A stretch of 64,000 nucleotides of DNA. Origin: Nocardioides yefusunii. Lineage in GTDB: Bacteria > Actinomycetota > Actinomycetes > Propionibacteriales > Nocardioidaceae. Each line of letters starts with the position of its first letter. Position 1 is the stretch's first letter. Location: positions 3,257,976-3,321,975 of the forward strand of contig NZ_CP034929.1 of NCBI RefSeq assembly GCF_004014875.1, given 5' to 3'. The position numbers were made by a program, and so were the translations under genes. The notes under the pieces were generated by a model that was given only the letters and a program-made list of their open reading frames with translations, was not told the origin of the DNA and ran no database searches. Positions 17,338 to 25,728 of this stretch are shown piece after piece.

Positions 17338-17582
17338 TTTTCCACACCCCCTGTGGAAAACTGTGAAATGACAGTGGAAGAACAGTTCACAACTGTGTGC
17401 ACAGCTGTGGACAACCGTGGATCAACTCACTCTGCACTGGCCCTGACCTGCGGAAATGAGTTTTCACAGTTGTGCACAACAAATACTTCTCCACTCGGAA
17501 CCGACTCGCTCGTCGCTCTGCAGTTTTGTCGACAAGCTCGACCGCGAGGCGTTGCCGAAGAGTTATCCACCGGTTGTCCACA
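17338..17582. promoter_or_regulatory. Cluster of DnaA-box-like sites between dnaB and the MATE gene
   Basis: The 486-bp gap 17192-17677 contains several 9-mers close to TTATCCACA/TTGTCCACA: TTTTCCACA at 17338 and its inverted partner at 17352 (arms GTTTTCCACA with a 5-nt spacer), TTGTCCACA on the minus strand at 17406, TTATCCACC at 17563 and TTGTCCACA at 17574. Palindromes TGTGCACA (17396) and TTGTGCACAA (17470) lie between them. The stretch is AT-richer than its surroundings. It may link dnaB expression to DnaA or titrate DnaA. It is not the main origin, which lies by rpmH. Confidence 0.65.
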
Positions 17583-17677
17583 GGCCGGAAAACCGTGCCG
17601 TACCCGAAATTTCGCCGCTGACCTGCGCATTTGCACAGAGGTTCGAACCGCCCCCTCCGCATACCTAGACTCGGGGA

Positions 17678-19012
17678 GTGAGAACGACAGACCGCGAGAT
17701 CGTCAGACTGGCCGTTCCGGCCTTCTTCGCCCTCGTCGCCGAACCCCTCTTCCTGCTCGCGGACACGGCCGTCGTCGGCCACCTCGGGACCGCTCAACTG
17801 GCCGGTGTCGGCATCGCCGCCGTGGTCATGCAGACCGTCGTCGGGCTCTGCGTCTTCCTCGCCTACGGCACCACCGCCGGCGTCTCCCGCAGTCTCGGCG
17901 CGGGTGACACCCGACGCGCGATCTCTCTGGGCGTCGACGGCATCTGGCTCGCGATCGGGATCGGGGTGGCCGCCACCCTGGCGCTGCTCGCCGTCCTCGA
18001 TCCTCTGATCGCAGCGTTCGACGTCTCCGCGGGTGTCGCCGGGTCCGCCCACGACTACCTCACCGTCGCGGTCCTCGGCATCACCCCGCTGCTGGTGATG
18101 CTGGCCGCCACCGGCGTCCTGCGCGGCCTGCAGGACACCCGCACCCCACTGTGGGTGGCGGTGGGCGGCAACCTCGTCAACGTCGTCCTCAACCTGCTGC
18201 TGGTCTACGGCATCGGGCCCTTCCCGGAGATGGGCGTCGCCGGTTCCGCGCTCGGCTCGGTGATCGCCCAACTGCTCAGCGCGCTCGCGCTGGTCGCCGT
18301 CGTCGTCCTCGCCGCCCGACGCCACCAGTCCTCGCTGCGCCCCGACCTGCCCGGCATCCGCTCCGCCGCCCGCGCCAGCGTCCCGCTGGTGGTGCGCACC
18401 CTGGCCCTGCGGGCCGCCCTCCTGGTCGGCACCTGGTCGGTCGCGGCCTCCAGCAGCCCCGACGGCGCAGAGATCGCGGCGCACCAGGTCGCGTTCACCG
18501 TCTGGACGTTCCTCGTCTTCGCCCTCGACGCGATCGCGATCGCCGCCCAGGCCCTCACCGGACGCGCCCTCGGTGAAGGCGATCGTGCCCGCGCCGAGCT
18601 CCTCACCCGACGCATGATCGCGTGGGGCCTGTGGAGCGGAGTCGCAGCCGGCGTCGTGCTCGCCGCACTCGCCCCGTTCCTGGGAGCCCTCTTCACCGGC
18701 GACGACGCCGTGCGCGACCTGCTGCTCCCGATCCTGCTGGTCGCCGCCGTGGGGCAGCCGGTGGCCGGCGTCGTCTTCGTCCTCGACGGCGTCCTGATCG
18801 GTGCCGGCGACGGCAGGTGGCTCGCGCGGGCCGGCGTCGGGACGCTCGTGGCCTACGCGCCGTTCGTGCTGCTGGCAGGAGCCCTGCTCGACGGCACCGC
18901 GGCACTCGTGACGGTCTGGGTACTCTTCGCGTCCCTTTTCATGGGGGTGCGCTGTGCGTTCCTGCTGCACCGCGTCCGCGGTGGCGGCTGGATGGTGCTC
19001 GGAGCCTCCTGA
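17678..19012 (+). CDS. MATE-family efflux transporter (DinF-like)
   Basis: A 444-residue membrane protein with about 12 hydrophobic helices in two homologous halves. The MATE N-terminal pattern is clear: IVRLAVPAFFALVAEPLFLLADTAVVGHLG, then YGTTAGVSRSLGAGD. The start is GTG at 17678, and a -10-like TAGACT lies 6 nt upstream, so the mRNA is probably leaderless. A MATE/DinF gene next to dnaB is a recurring actinobacterial arrangement. It likely exports cationic or amphipathic compounds using an ion gradient; its substrate cannot be read. Confidence 0.9.
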   Translation: MRTTDREIVRLAVPAFFALVAEPLFLLADTAVVGHLGTAQLAGVGIAAVVMQTVVGLCVFLAYGTTAGVSRSLGAGDTRRAISLGVDGIWLAIGIGVAATLALLAVLDPLIAAFDVSAGVAGSAHDYLTVAVLGITPLLVMLAATGVLRGLQDTRTPLWVAVGGNLVNVVLNLLLVYGIGPFPEMGVAGSALGSVIAQLLSALALVAVVVLAARRHQSSLRPDLPGIRSAARASVPLVVRTLALRAALLVGTWSVAASSSPDGAEIAAHQVAFTVWTFLVFALDAIAIAAQALTGRALGEGDRARAELLTRRMIAWGLWSGVAAGVVLAALAPFLGALFTGDDAVRDLLLPILLVAAVGQPVAGVVFVLDGVLIGAGDGRWLARAGVGTLVAYAPFVLLAGALLDGTAALVTVWVLFASLFMGVRCAFLLHRVRGGGWMVLGAS

Positions 19013-19159
19013 ACCCGAGCGACGTCCACTCACCGGTCCAGTCCAGGCGGAAAGAATGCTCGCTGAGTGAGATGTCAATGGATCGAAGGGTCTCCCTCGG
19101 TGCGGACTGCCTCATTTTGGGTAACCGACACTTCTCAGATCCTCACCCAAGGAGCGCGC

Positions 19160-20317
19160 ATGCGCCACCCCCTCACCACTGGACTCGCCGCTCTCGCGCT
19201 GAGTGCCGCCTCGTTCACCGCCCTGCAGGCCAACGCGGCAGATCCGGCCGGACCCACCACCGTGACCTTCACCGATGCCCTGAACGACACCGCGTGGAAC
19301 GCCGGAGCCGTCGGTACCGGCGACATCCTGATCGACCTCGCGCGCATCGAGCTCACCACCACGACGACGTCCATCCGGGTCGAGAGCTTCTTCAACTCCG
19401 CCGTCGCCGTCTCCGGCTGGTCATGGGACACCCTGACCCTCAACCTCGACACCGACGCGGACGGCATCATCGACCACTACGTCCTCGTCGACGAGTCGTC
19501 GAAGACCGCGACCCTGTTCAAGCGCACCTCGACCGGCGACGTCCGCCAGGGTCCGGTGACCTACAGCGTCACCTCCGGCCTCAACGGCGCGATCGCGGTG
19601 GAGATCAACCGTCTCCTGCTCGGCTCCCCGTCGAAGATCCGGCTGAACGTCACCGCGCAGCAGAAGTACGGCAACTCGGCCGTGGTGCGGGACTTCTACC
19701 CCGGTGGGCTCTCCGACGTCAACGAAGGGCGCCTGACCCTCCTCACGAACACCATCGACGTCTCCTCCGACACCACTCCCGTGGAGATCAAGCCCGAGGA
19801 CCCGTTCACCCCGGTGACGCCTGGGACGCCCACCACGCCCACCACACCGACGACGCCGACCACGCCCACCACGCCCACGACGCCCACGACGCCCACGACG
19901 CCGACCACGCCGACCACGCCCACCACGCCCACCACGCCCACGACGCCGGGCAAGCCGGGCAAGCCCGGTGCCGACGGTCAGGCAGGCACCCCCGGAAAGC
20001 CAGGCCAGAACGGTACCAACGGCCCCTCCGCCGTCAAGACCAAGCTCACGATCAAGCTCACGAAGAAGACGCAGCGCGTCGGCAAGGCCCCCGCCAAGGC
20101 CAAGATCAAGGTCAAGGCCACCACAGGCAAGGCCAAGGGAACCCTCGTCCTGCGCGTCAACGGCAAGGTCTTCAACACCGTGAAGGTCAACGGAAACAAG
20201 ACCTACACGATCAAGCTCTCCAAGAAGCTCAAGCGTGGCAAGAAGCTGGTCCGGGTCACCTTCGTCCCCCCGCCAAGGCAGGCACCAGCCAGCGCGCGAT
20301 GGCCCAGACCTGGTTGA
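19160..20317 (+). CDS. Secreted protein with Pro-Thr-Thr repeats, collagen-like segment and Ig-like C-terminus; probable 3' frameshift
   Basis: ATG at 19160 follows AAGGAG. Residues 1-27 form a Sec signal (ending ALQANA). A beta-rich domain (about 30-210) is followed by about 13 PTT-type repeats (about 217-258), a Gly-X-Y collagen-like stretch (GKPGKPGADGQAG, about 259-287) and a Lys-rich Ig-like domain. The last 12 codons look wrong: after RVTFVP the frame reads PPRQAPASARW, whereas the +1 frame after a run of six C (20266-20271) gives AKAGTSQRAMAQTWLTVKR, a normal end for the domain, stopping at 20331. A one-base indel in the C run is likely, either real or an assembly error. The protein is probably surface-located. 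Confidence 0.72.
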   Translation: MRHPLTTGLAALALSAASFTALQANAADPAGPTTVTFTDALNDTAWNAGAVGTGDILIDLARIELTTTTTSIRVESFFNSAVAVSGWSWDTLTLNLDTDADGIIDHYVLVDESSKTATLFKRTSTGDVRQGPVTYSVTSGLNGAIAVEINRLLLGSPSKIRLNVTAQQKYGNSAVVRDFYPGGLSDVNEGRLTLLTNTIDVSSDTTPVEIKPEDPFTPVTPGTPTTPTTPTTPTTPTTPTTPTTPTTPTTPTTPTTPTTPTTPGKPGKPGADGQAGTPGKPGQNGTNGPSAVKTKLTIKLTKKTQRVGKAPAKAKIKVKATTGKAKGTLVLRVNGKVFNTVKVNGNKTYTIKLSKKLKRGKKLVRVTFVPPPRQAPASARWPRPG

Positions 20318-20353
20318 CGGTCAAGCGCTGACCCCGAGGTAGGTCCCACACAG

Positions 20354-20396
20354 ACCGAGGCCCGGTCTCCCCACGAAGGGGAGGCCGGGCCTCGGT
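20354..20396. terminator. Strong bidirectional terminator between the collagen-like gene and rplI
   Basis: ACCGAGGCCCGG pairs with CCGGGCCTCGGT, extended by an inner CTCCCC/GGGGAG stem. It sits between convergent genes. Confidence 0.85.
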
Positions 20397-20411
20397 GCTG
20401 AAAAGCGAACG

Positions 20412-20852
20412 TCAGGCGACGGTGACGGCCACCGAAGCGGTGACGTCCTCGTGCAGCTTGACCGACACCGTGTAGGTGCCAGTGGTCTTGATCGGGTTAC
20501 CGATCACGACGGTGCGCTTGTCAATGGTCTCGCCAGCAGCCTCGGAGATCGCGCCAGCAATGTCCGCGACGGTCACGGCGCCGAAGAGGCGGCCGTTCTC
20601 GCCGGAGCGGACCTTGAGGACAACCTTGGCAGCCTCAACGGTGGTCTTGATCTCAGCAGCGTGAGCAGCGTCGCGAGCAGCGCGGGCCTGGCGGGCCTTC
20701 TGGATCTGCTCGACGGTCTTCTCGCCGCCCTTGGTCCAACGCATGGCGTCGCCGCGCGGGATGAGGTAGTTACGGCCGTAACCGTTCTTCACCTCGACGA
20801 TGTCGCCAGCGGAACCGAGGCCGGTCACTTCCTGGGTCAGGATGAGCTTCAT
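20412..20852 (-). CDS. rplI: 50S ribosomal protein L9
   Basis: A 146-residue protein of normal bL9 length. The N-terminal domain ([32 protein letters not shown]) is the hallmark, joined by a long charged helix (about 43-75) to the C-terminal domain. ATG at 20852 is fixed by the family start; the longer frame upstream runs through rpsR. It is the last gene of the rpsF-ssb-rpsR-rplI cluster. Confidence 0.97.
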   Translation of the reverse strand: MKLILTQEVTGLGSAGDIVEVKNGYGRNYLIPRGDAMRWTKGGEKTVEQIQKARQARAARDAAHAAEIKTTVEAAKVVLKVRSGENGRLFGAVTVADIAGAISEAAGETIDKRTVVIGNPIKTTGTYTVSVKLHEDVTASVAVTVA

Positions 20853-20866
20853 ATTCCTGGCTCCCT

Positions 20867-21103
20867 TCAGCGTCCGGTCGAGGTGTACGGCAGGAGGGCA
20901 ACCTCGCGGGCGTTCTTGACCGCCATGGCGACGTCGCGCTGGTGCTGGACGCAGTTGCCGGTCACACGACGCGCGCGGATCTTGCCACGGTCGGAGATGA
21001 ACTTGCGAAGGAGAGCGGTGTCCTTGTAGTCGACACCGGTCGCCTTCTCCTTGCAGAACTGGCAAACCTTCTTCTTGGGCTTGCGAATCACTGCCTTGGC
21101 CAT
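20867..21103 (-). CDS. rpsR: 30S ribosomal protein S18 (zinc-binding C+ form)
   Basis: A 78-residue bS18. The N-terminal CQFCKEK, together with a later Cys, suggests the zinc-binding form; zinc-independent paralogs replace these Cys residues. Core landmarks are [19 protein letters not shown] and [12 protein letters not shown]. It lies 14 bp upstream of rplI in the same direction. Confidence 0.96.
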   Translation of the reverse strand: MAKAVIRKPKKKVCQFCKEKATGVDYKDTALLRKFISDRGKIRARRVTGNCVQHQRDVAMAVKNAREVALLPYTSTGR

Positions 21104-21176
21104 TGTGGTGCTTCCTTTCTAGAAGCCCGGCCGTGAAGCCGGAATGGTTGAGGTGTTGATCGGGAAATCTGTTGGA

Positions 21177-21773
21177 TCAGAACGGGGGCTCGTCGCCACC
21201 GACACCGGGGGCACCCCACGGGTCGGGCTGGCCACCAGCCGGGGCACCGTAGCCGCCGCCACCCATGGGGGGCTGAGCGGGCTGCTGTGCCCACGGGTCC
21301 TGCTGCACGGGGGCAGCCTGGGGAGCGCCGAAGCCACCACCCTGGGGGGCGCCGAAGCCGCCGCCACCCTGGGGAGCGCCACCGCCGAAGCCACCGCCGC
21401 CACCACCACGGGAGGCGCGCTGGACCTTGGCGGTCGCGTACTTCAGCGAGGGACCGATCTCTTCGACCTCGAGCTCGATGACCGAGCGCTTCTGGCCGTC
21501 ACGGTCCTCGTAGGAGCGCTGCTTCAGGCGGCCCTGAACGACCACCCGCATGCCCTTCTGGAGCGACTCGGCCACGTTCTCAGCGGCCTGGCGCCAGATG
21601 GAGCACGACAGGAACAGAGCTTCGCCGTCCTTCCACTCATTGGTGGCGCGGTCGAGCGTCCGAGGGGTCGAAGCGATCCGGAAGTTGGCCACGGGTGCAC
21701 CCGAGGGGGTGAATCGCAGCTCCGGGTCGTCGACCAGGTTGCCGACCACGGTGATGACGGTCTCGCCTGCCAT
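21177..21773 (-). CDS. ssb: Single-stranded DNA-binding protein
   Basis: A 198-residue SSB. The OB fold covers about residues 1-112 (start [20 protein letters not shown]). A Gly/Pro/Gln-rich flexible linker follows (about 120-190), with repeated [12 protein letters not shown] units, and the conserved acidic tip ends DEPPF, which docks repair and replication proteins. It is placed between rpsF and rpsR, as in most actinobacteria. It coats ssDNA during replication and repair. Confidence 0.97.
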   Translation of the reverse strand: MAGETVITVVGNLVDDPELRFTPSGAPVANFRIASTPRTLDRATNEWKDGEALFLSCSIWRQAAENVAESLQKGMRVVVQGRLKQRSYEDRDGQKRSVIELEVEEIGPSLKYATAKVQRASRGGGGGGFGGGAPQGGGGFGAPQGGGFGAPQAAPVQQDPWAQQPAQPPMGGGGYGAPAGGQPDPWGAPGVGGDEPPF

Positions 21774-21890
21774 GTCAGGACTCCCTTTTCTGATCCATCA
21801 GAGGTTGTTGCGGTTGTTCACCGCTGCACGTCGATCGTCATCGTTGCCGAGACTGCCGACGCTTATGAAGGAAATTCGTCAGGCAGCGCT

Positions 21891-22181
21891 TCAGCGCTTG
21901 CCCGGGCGGATGACCTTCGTGCGCAGGATGGACTCGTTGAGGGTCAGCTGGCGGTCCAGCTCCTTGACGGTTGCCGGCTCGGCAGTCAGGGAGAGGACGG
22001 CGTAGATGCCCTCGGCGTTCTTCTTGATCTCGTAAGCGAGACGACGACGTCCCCAGATGTCAACGTTGTCGACGGTGCCACCGTCGGCGGTGATGACATT
22101 CAGGTACTTCTCGAGGGACGGCTCGACAGTGCGCTCGTCGATGCTGGGCTCGAGGATGACCATCACTTCGTATGCACGCAT
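21891..22181 (-). CDS. rpsF: 30S ribosomal protein S6
   Basis: A 96-residue bS6 starting [21 protein letters not shown], with the conserved [18 protein letters not shown] stretch. GGAGGTGG precedes the ATG. It is the first gene of the cluster; S6 and S18 bind together on the 30S platform, which may explain their co-transcription with ssb. Confidence 0.97.
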   Translation of the reverse strand: MRAYEVMVILEPSIDERTVEPSLEKYLNVITADGGTVDNVDIWGRRRLAYEIKKNAEGIYAVLSLTAEPATVKELDRQLTLNESILRTKVIRPGKR

Positions 22182-22183
22182 AG

Positions 22184-22245
22184 CGGGTCTCCACCTCCTG
22201 TGGACTCATACGGCCACGGACTTTCCGCGGCAGGAGGGCTTGCGT
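22184..22245 (-). promoter_or_regulatory. Candidate S6:S18 leader in the rpsF 5' region
   Basis: On the minus strand the leader just before rpsF contains a short stem (CCGTGG pairing with CCACAGG) whose loop begins CCG, next to the ribosome-binding site. S6:S18-binding leaders in other bacteria present a CCG in a bulged stem at this place. The match is by eye and weak. Confidence 0.3.
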
Positions 22246-22449
22246 TCACGGCTACCGACTACGGACGCCGGGCCGAGTTTCCCTGGTGCACACCCGAGAA
22301 GGGGCAGACACACAGAGAACTCCAGCAGGTTACCAGTGGGCTCGACGGCCGGGGCAATCCCGGCAGGACCGGCCTCAGCACCCGCGCGCGCGAGCACCGC
22401 GCACGCGTGCGGGTTCTCCCCGCGGCACCGACCTTCCTAGACTGACCCC

Positions 22450-23277
22450 ATGACCGCTGCGCCTGCTTCGTCGACCAGCCCCGCGTCCGTCCGGGTCGGA
22501 GCCCACGTCGACGCCGGCGACCCCATCGCCGAGGCGGCCGCCCGCGGCCTCGACGTCGTCCAGATCATGATCGGGGACCCGCAGGCCTGGAAGGGCCACG
22601 AGGTGGCCTACCCCGGTGGCGCCGAGGCGCTGAAGGAAGCGGCCGAGGCAGCCGGGATCGACGTCTACGTCCACGCCCCGTACGTCATCAACGTCGCCAC
22701 CACCAACAACCGCATCCGGATCCCCAGCCGCAAGCTGCTGCAGGCCCAGATGGACCTCGCCGCCTCGATCGGAGCCAAGGGCCTGGTGGTCCACGGCGGT
22801 CACGTCAACAAGGCCGACGACCCCGCCAAGGGCTTCGACAACTGGCGCAAGGCCGTCGAGGCGACCGACATCAAGGTCCCGCTGCTGATCGAGAACACCG
22901 CCGGCGGCGACAACGCCATGACCCGCTACCTGGAGCGGATCGCAGGCGTCTGGGACGCGATCGACGGCGCCGAGGGCGCTGACCGCGTCGGCTTCTGCCT
23001 CGACACCTGCCACGCCCACGCCGGCGGCAACGCCCTGGAGACCGTCGTGGCCGACGTCATGGCGATCACCGGCCGGGTCGACCTGGTCCACCTCAACGAC
23101 TCCCGCGACGCCTTCGACTCCGGCGCCGACCGGCACGCCAACCTCGGGGACGGCAACGTCGACCCCGAGCTGCTCGTCGCGATCGCCCGCGAGGCCGGCG
23201 CACCGGCCCTGCTGGAGACCCCCGGCGGAGCCGAGGCCCACATCGCCGACGTGGCCTGGCTGCGCGCGCGTCTCTGA
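22450..23277 (+). CDS. nfo: Deoxyribonuclease IV (AP endonuclease family 2)
   Basis: A 275-residue TIM-barrel endonuclease. Metal-binding landmarks of endonuclease IV are present: VHAPYVINVA near residue 75, LVVHGGHV near 115, LLIENTAGG near 148, FCLDTCHAHAGG near 183 and HLNDSRDAFDSGADRHANLG near 217. It cleaves DNA at abasic sites during base excision repair with zinc cofactors. A TAGACT box lies 6 nt before the ATG, so the mRNA is probably leaderless. It is transcribed divergently from rpsF. Confidence 0.93.
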   Translation: MTAAPASSTSPASVRVGAHVDAGDPIAEAAARGLDVVQIMIGDPQAWKGHEVAYPGGAEALKEAAEAAGIDVYVHAPYVINVATTNNRIRIPSRKLLQAQMDLAASIGAKGLVVHGGHVNKADDPAKGFDNWRKAVEATDIKVPLLIENTAGGDNAMTRYLERIAGVWDAIDGAEGADRVGFCLDTCHAHAGGNALETVVADVMAITGRVDLVHLNDSRDAFDSGADRHANLGDGNVDPELLVAIAREAGAPALLETPGGAEAHIADVAWLRARL

Positions 23278-23346
23278 CGCCCGACGCCCCGACGCCCGAC
23301 GCCCGGCCAGCGCCCTCCCGCCCCATCCCTCTCCTGGAGCCCTCCC

Positions 23347-23760
23347 GTGAAGAACGTCCTCCGCACCGCCGCCCTCGCCGCCACCGGTACTGCCCTGGTC
23401 CTGGCCGGCACCGCCTGCGGCTACGCCCAGTCCGACCCGGAGAAGGCCGTCCAGGCGATGATCCAGGCGCTCGTCGACGGTGACGGCGAGAAGGTCTGCG
23501 ACTGGACCCTGGGCAGCGACGGCAAGCCCGTCGAGGGCCAGGAGCGCACCACGTGCCTGGAGTCCGTCGACGTCTTCCCCGACGAGAAGAGCCGCGACGC
23601 GGCCCGCGAGGAGTACAAGAAGATGACGGCCAACGGTGCCGACGTCGAGACCGACGACGACCGGGCGACGCTGACCTACACGGTCAACGACGACACGAAG
23701 TGGGTCGTGGAGATGAAGCAGCTCGAGGGTCGCTGGTACTTCGTCGAGTCCCACTCCTGA
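23347..23760 (+). CDS. Small secreted lipoprotein of unknown function
   Basis: A 137-residue protein with a lipoprotein signal (lipobox LAGTAC at about residues 21-26). The mature part has the pattern of the NTF2-like small lipoproteins common in actinobacteria: EKAVQAMIQALVDGDGEKVCDW, then a beta-rich C-terminus ending EGRWYFVESHS. Two Cys residues may pair. A similar lipoprotein gene follows at 23940. Function unknown. Confidence 0.72.
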   Translation: MKNVLRTAALAATGTALVLAGTACGYAQSDPEKAVQAMIQALVDGDGEKVCDWTLGSDGKPVEGQERTTCLESVDVFPDEKSRDAAREEYKKMTANGADVETDDDRATLTYTVNDDTKWVVEMKQLEGRWYFVESHS

Positions 23761-23939
23761 GGCGTCCTGCGTCGGGGGCACACCTCGGCGAGATCCCCCT
23801 CCTCCTTCCCTGACGAGCCGCTGGGCAATCAACGGTCCAGACCTGTGCCCCTTCCGCGCAGGACGTCACGGAGAGCGCCGGTGAGCAAGGGCCGCGCGGG
23901 CTAACGTCCGCGACGACGGACAGATCACCAGGAGGTTCC

Positions 23940-24419
23940 ATGTCGCTCACCCGTGCCCTCGCCGGACTCGGTGTCGTCGCCGCTCTCTCGCTCACCGCTG
24001 CCTGCGGTGCCGACGACGAGCCGGCCGCGAAGCCGACGAGCCGCCTCACGATGTCGGCCGACAACACCGAGGCCCCCGCAGCCTCCCGGACCCCCCAGTC
24101 GGCGGAGGACGCCGACGGCCCCGCCGCGGTGGCGCGCGCCGCGGTCAAGGCGATGGCCGAGAAGGACTACACCGGCTACTGCGCCCTGTTCGACGCCAAG
24201 GGCGAGGCCCCGACCACGGAGCAGGTCGAGGACTGCGCCACCTTCATGGACGGCGTCTTCACCGACGACGTCGCCGCGCAGGCCAAGGCCGCCCTGAAGG
24301 CCGGCCCGAGTGAGGTCTTCGAGGCCAAGGGCGCCGCGACCGTCACCTACAAGGGGCTCGGCTCGGAGAAGATCGACCTCGTGCTGATCGACGGCACCTG
24401 GTACGCCACCAACGGCTGA
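23940..24419 (+). CDS. Small secreted lipoprotein, paralog-like to the preceding gene
   Basis: A 159-residue protein with lipobox LTAAC near residue 22, then a low-complexity Pro/Ala/Thr linker and an NTF2-like domain (VARAAVKAMAEKDYTGYCALFD, ending LIDGTWYATNG). Layout matches the preceding lipoprotein, suggesting an old duplication. An AGGAGG-type ribosome-binding site precedes the ATG. Function unknown. Confidence 0.72.
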   Translation: MSLTRALAGLGVVAALSLTAACGADDEPAAKPTSRLTMSADNTEAPAASRTPQSAEDADGPAAVARAAVKAMAEKDYTGYCALFDAKGEAPTTEQVEDCATFMDGVFTDDVAAQAKAALKAGPSEVFEAKGAATVTYKGLGSEKIDLVLIDGTWYATNG

Positions 24420-24545
24420 GCTCGACTCCTGCAGCGCTCCACGAGCACTCTCTCGTCGCTCCCTGCCGCCGAGCCCCCGGACGTCACACCGCCGGGGCCG
24501 TCGCGCACCCCGCCCCGCGCGCCGCCAAGGGGTAGCCTCGACGCC

Positions 24546-25727
24546 GTGTCTTCCCGTGATCAAGCAGTACGTCTCGTCCTGAGGTCGGTGAGCCCCGAGG
24601 AACACCTCGCGTTCGTCCGGGCGCAGGAGTCCGCGTCGTTCCTCCAGGTTCCGGCCTGGGGACCCGTGAAGTCGGAGTGGCGCCGCGAGTCCGTGGGCTG
24701 GTTCCGCCCCGGCACCGGCGACGAGGCTGCCGAGGTGATGGTCGGTGCCGCACTGGTGCTCTACCGCCAACTCCCGAAGGTCAAGCGCTTCCTGGCGTAC
24801 CTGCCCGAGGGTCCGGTCCTGGACTGGGCGTCGTTCTCCTCCCCCGACGTGCACCTGGGCGACTACACCGCTCCGCTGCTCGCGCACCTGAAGAAGAAGG
24901 GCGCCTTCGGCGTCCGGATCGGCCCGCCGGTGGTGACGCGCCGCTGGTCCTCGTCCCAGATCAAGGACGGCATCGCCGACGAGAACGTGCGTCGCCTCGA
25001 CGACATCGCACCCCTGGAGCGTTCGGTCACGGGCGCCGCGGTGGTCTCCCAGCTCAACGAGCTGGGCTGGATCCCGCAGTCGGTCGAGGGTGGATTCGCC
25101 GCCGGTCAGCCGCAGTACAACTTCCACGTCCCACTGACGGTCGACGGCCGCGCGAAGACCGAGGACGAAGTCCTCAAGTCGATGAACCAGCTCTGGCGCC
25201 GCAACATCAAGAAGGCAGCCAAGGAGGGCGTCGTTGTTTCACGTGGAACACGCGACGACCTGGCCGCTTTCCACGCGCTGTACGTCCACACCGCCGAGCG
25301 CGACCACTTCACCCCGCGCCCGCTGAGCTACTTCCAGAAGATGTGGGACTCCCTGACGCCGGAGGAGGACGACCGGTTCGTCCTGCACCTGGCCCACCAC
25401 GAGGACGACCTGGTCGCGGCGACCATCTCGGTCCGCGTCGGTGCTCACTCCTGGTACTCCTACGGCGCTTCGTCGACGGAGAAGCGTGAGGTCCGCGGCT
25501 CCAACGCGGTGCAGTGGCAGATGATCCGCTCCGCCCTCGCGGCCGGCGCGAAGGTCTACGACATGCGCGGCATCACCGACACCCTCGACGCCGACGACGC
25601 CCACGTCGGCCTGATCCAGTTCAAGGTCGGCACCGGCGGCGAGGCCGTCGAGTACGTCGGCGAGTGGGACATGCCGATCAACAAGCTCCTCTACACGGCG
25701 TTCGACATCTACATGAAGAGGCGTTGA
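24546..25727 (+). CDS. FemAB-like peptidoglycan bridge aminoacyltransferase
   Basis: A 393-residue cytoplasmic protein with the Fem architecture: two GNAT-like halves, with a helical arm (LKSMNQLWRRNIKKAAKEGVV region near 213) before the second half. The C-terminus carries the family pattern VYDMRGITDTLDADDAHVGLIQFK..GGEAVEYVGEWDMPIN. Fem proteins add amino acids from tRNA to lipid II, building the interpeptide bridge. The start is GTG at 24546, with TAGCCT 7 nt upstream (probably leaderless). It is followed one base later by a racemase-like gene, suggesting a joint role in bridge synthesis. A parS-like site lies inside at 25235. Confidence 0.85.
   Translation: MSSRDQAVRLVLRSVSPEEHLAFVRAQESASFLQVPAWGPVKSEWRRESVGWFRPGTGDEAAEVMVGAALVLYRQLPKVKRFLAYLPEGPVLDWASFSSPDVHLGDYTAPLLAHLKKKGAFGVRIGPPVVTRRWSSSQIKDGIADENVRRLDDIAPLERSVTGAAVVSQLNELGWIPQSVEGGFAAGQPQYNFHVPLTVDGRAKTEDEVLKSMNQLWRRNIKKAAKEGVVVSRGTRDDLAAFHALYVHTAERDHFTPRPLSYFQKMWDSLTPEEDDRFVLHLAHHEDDLVAATISVRVGAHSWYSYGASSTEKREVRGSNAVQWQMIRSALAAGAKVYDMRGITDTLDADDAHVGLIQFKVGTGGEAVEYVGEWDMPINKLLYTAFDIYMKRR
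25235..25250. promoter_or_regulatory. parS-like site inside the femAB-like gene (1 mismatch)
   Basis: TGTTTCACGTGgAACA differs from the perfect parS palindrome at one position. It is intragenic, 32 kb from parB. Confidence 0.6.
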
Positions 25728-25728
25728 G

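Noticed and set aside
14528..17371. 947-codon frame on the plus strand antisense to dnaB
   Set aside because: It is the mirror of a real, strongly conserved gene; its residues are dominated by Val, Gly, Asp and Arg as expected for the opposite frame of high-GC coding DNA.
17192..17677. Main oriC at the dnaB-MATE gap
   Set aside because: The DnaA boxes are noteworthy, but the rpmH side at the right end has the conserved origin gene order, so the primary origin is there.
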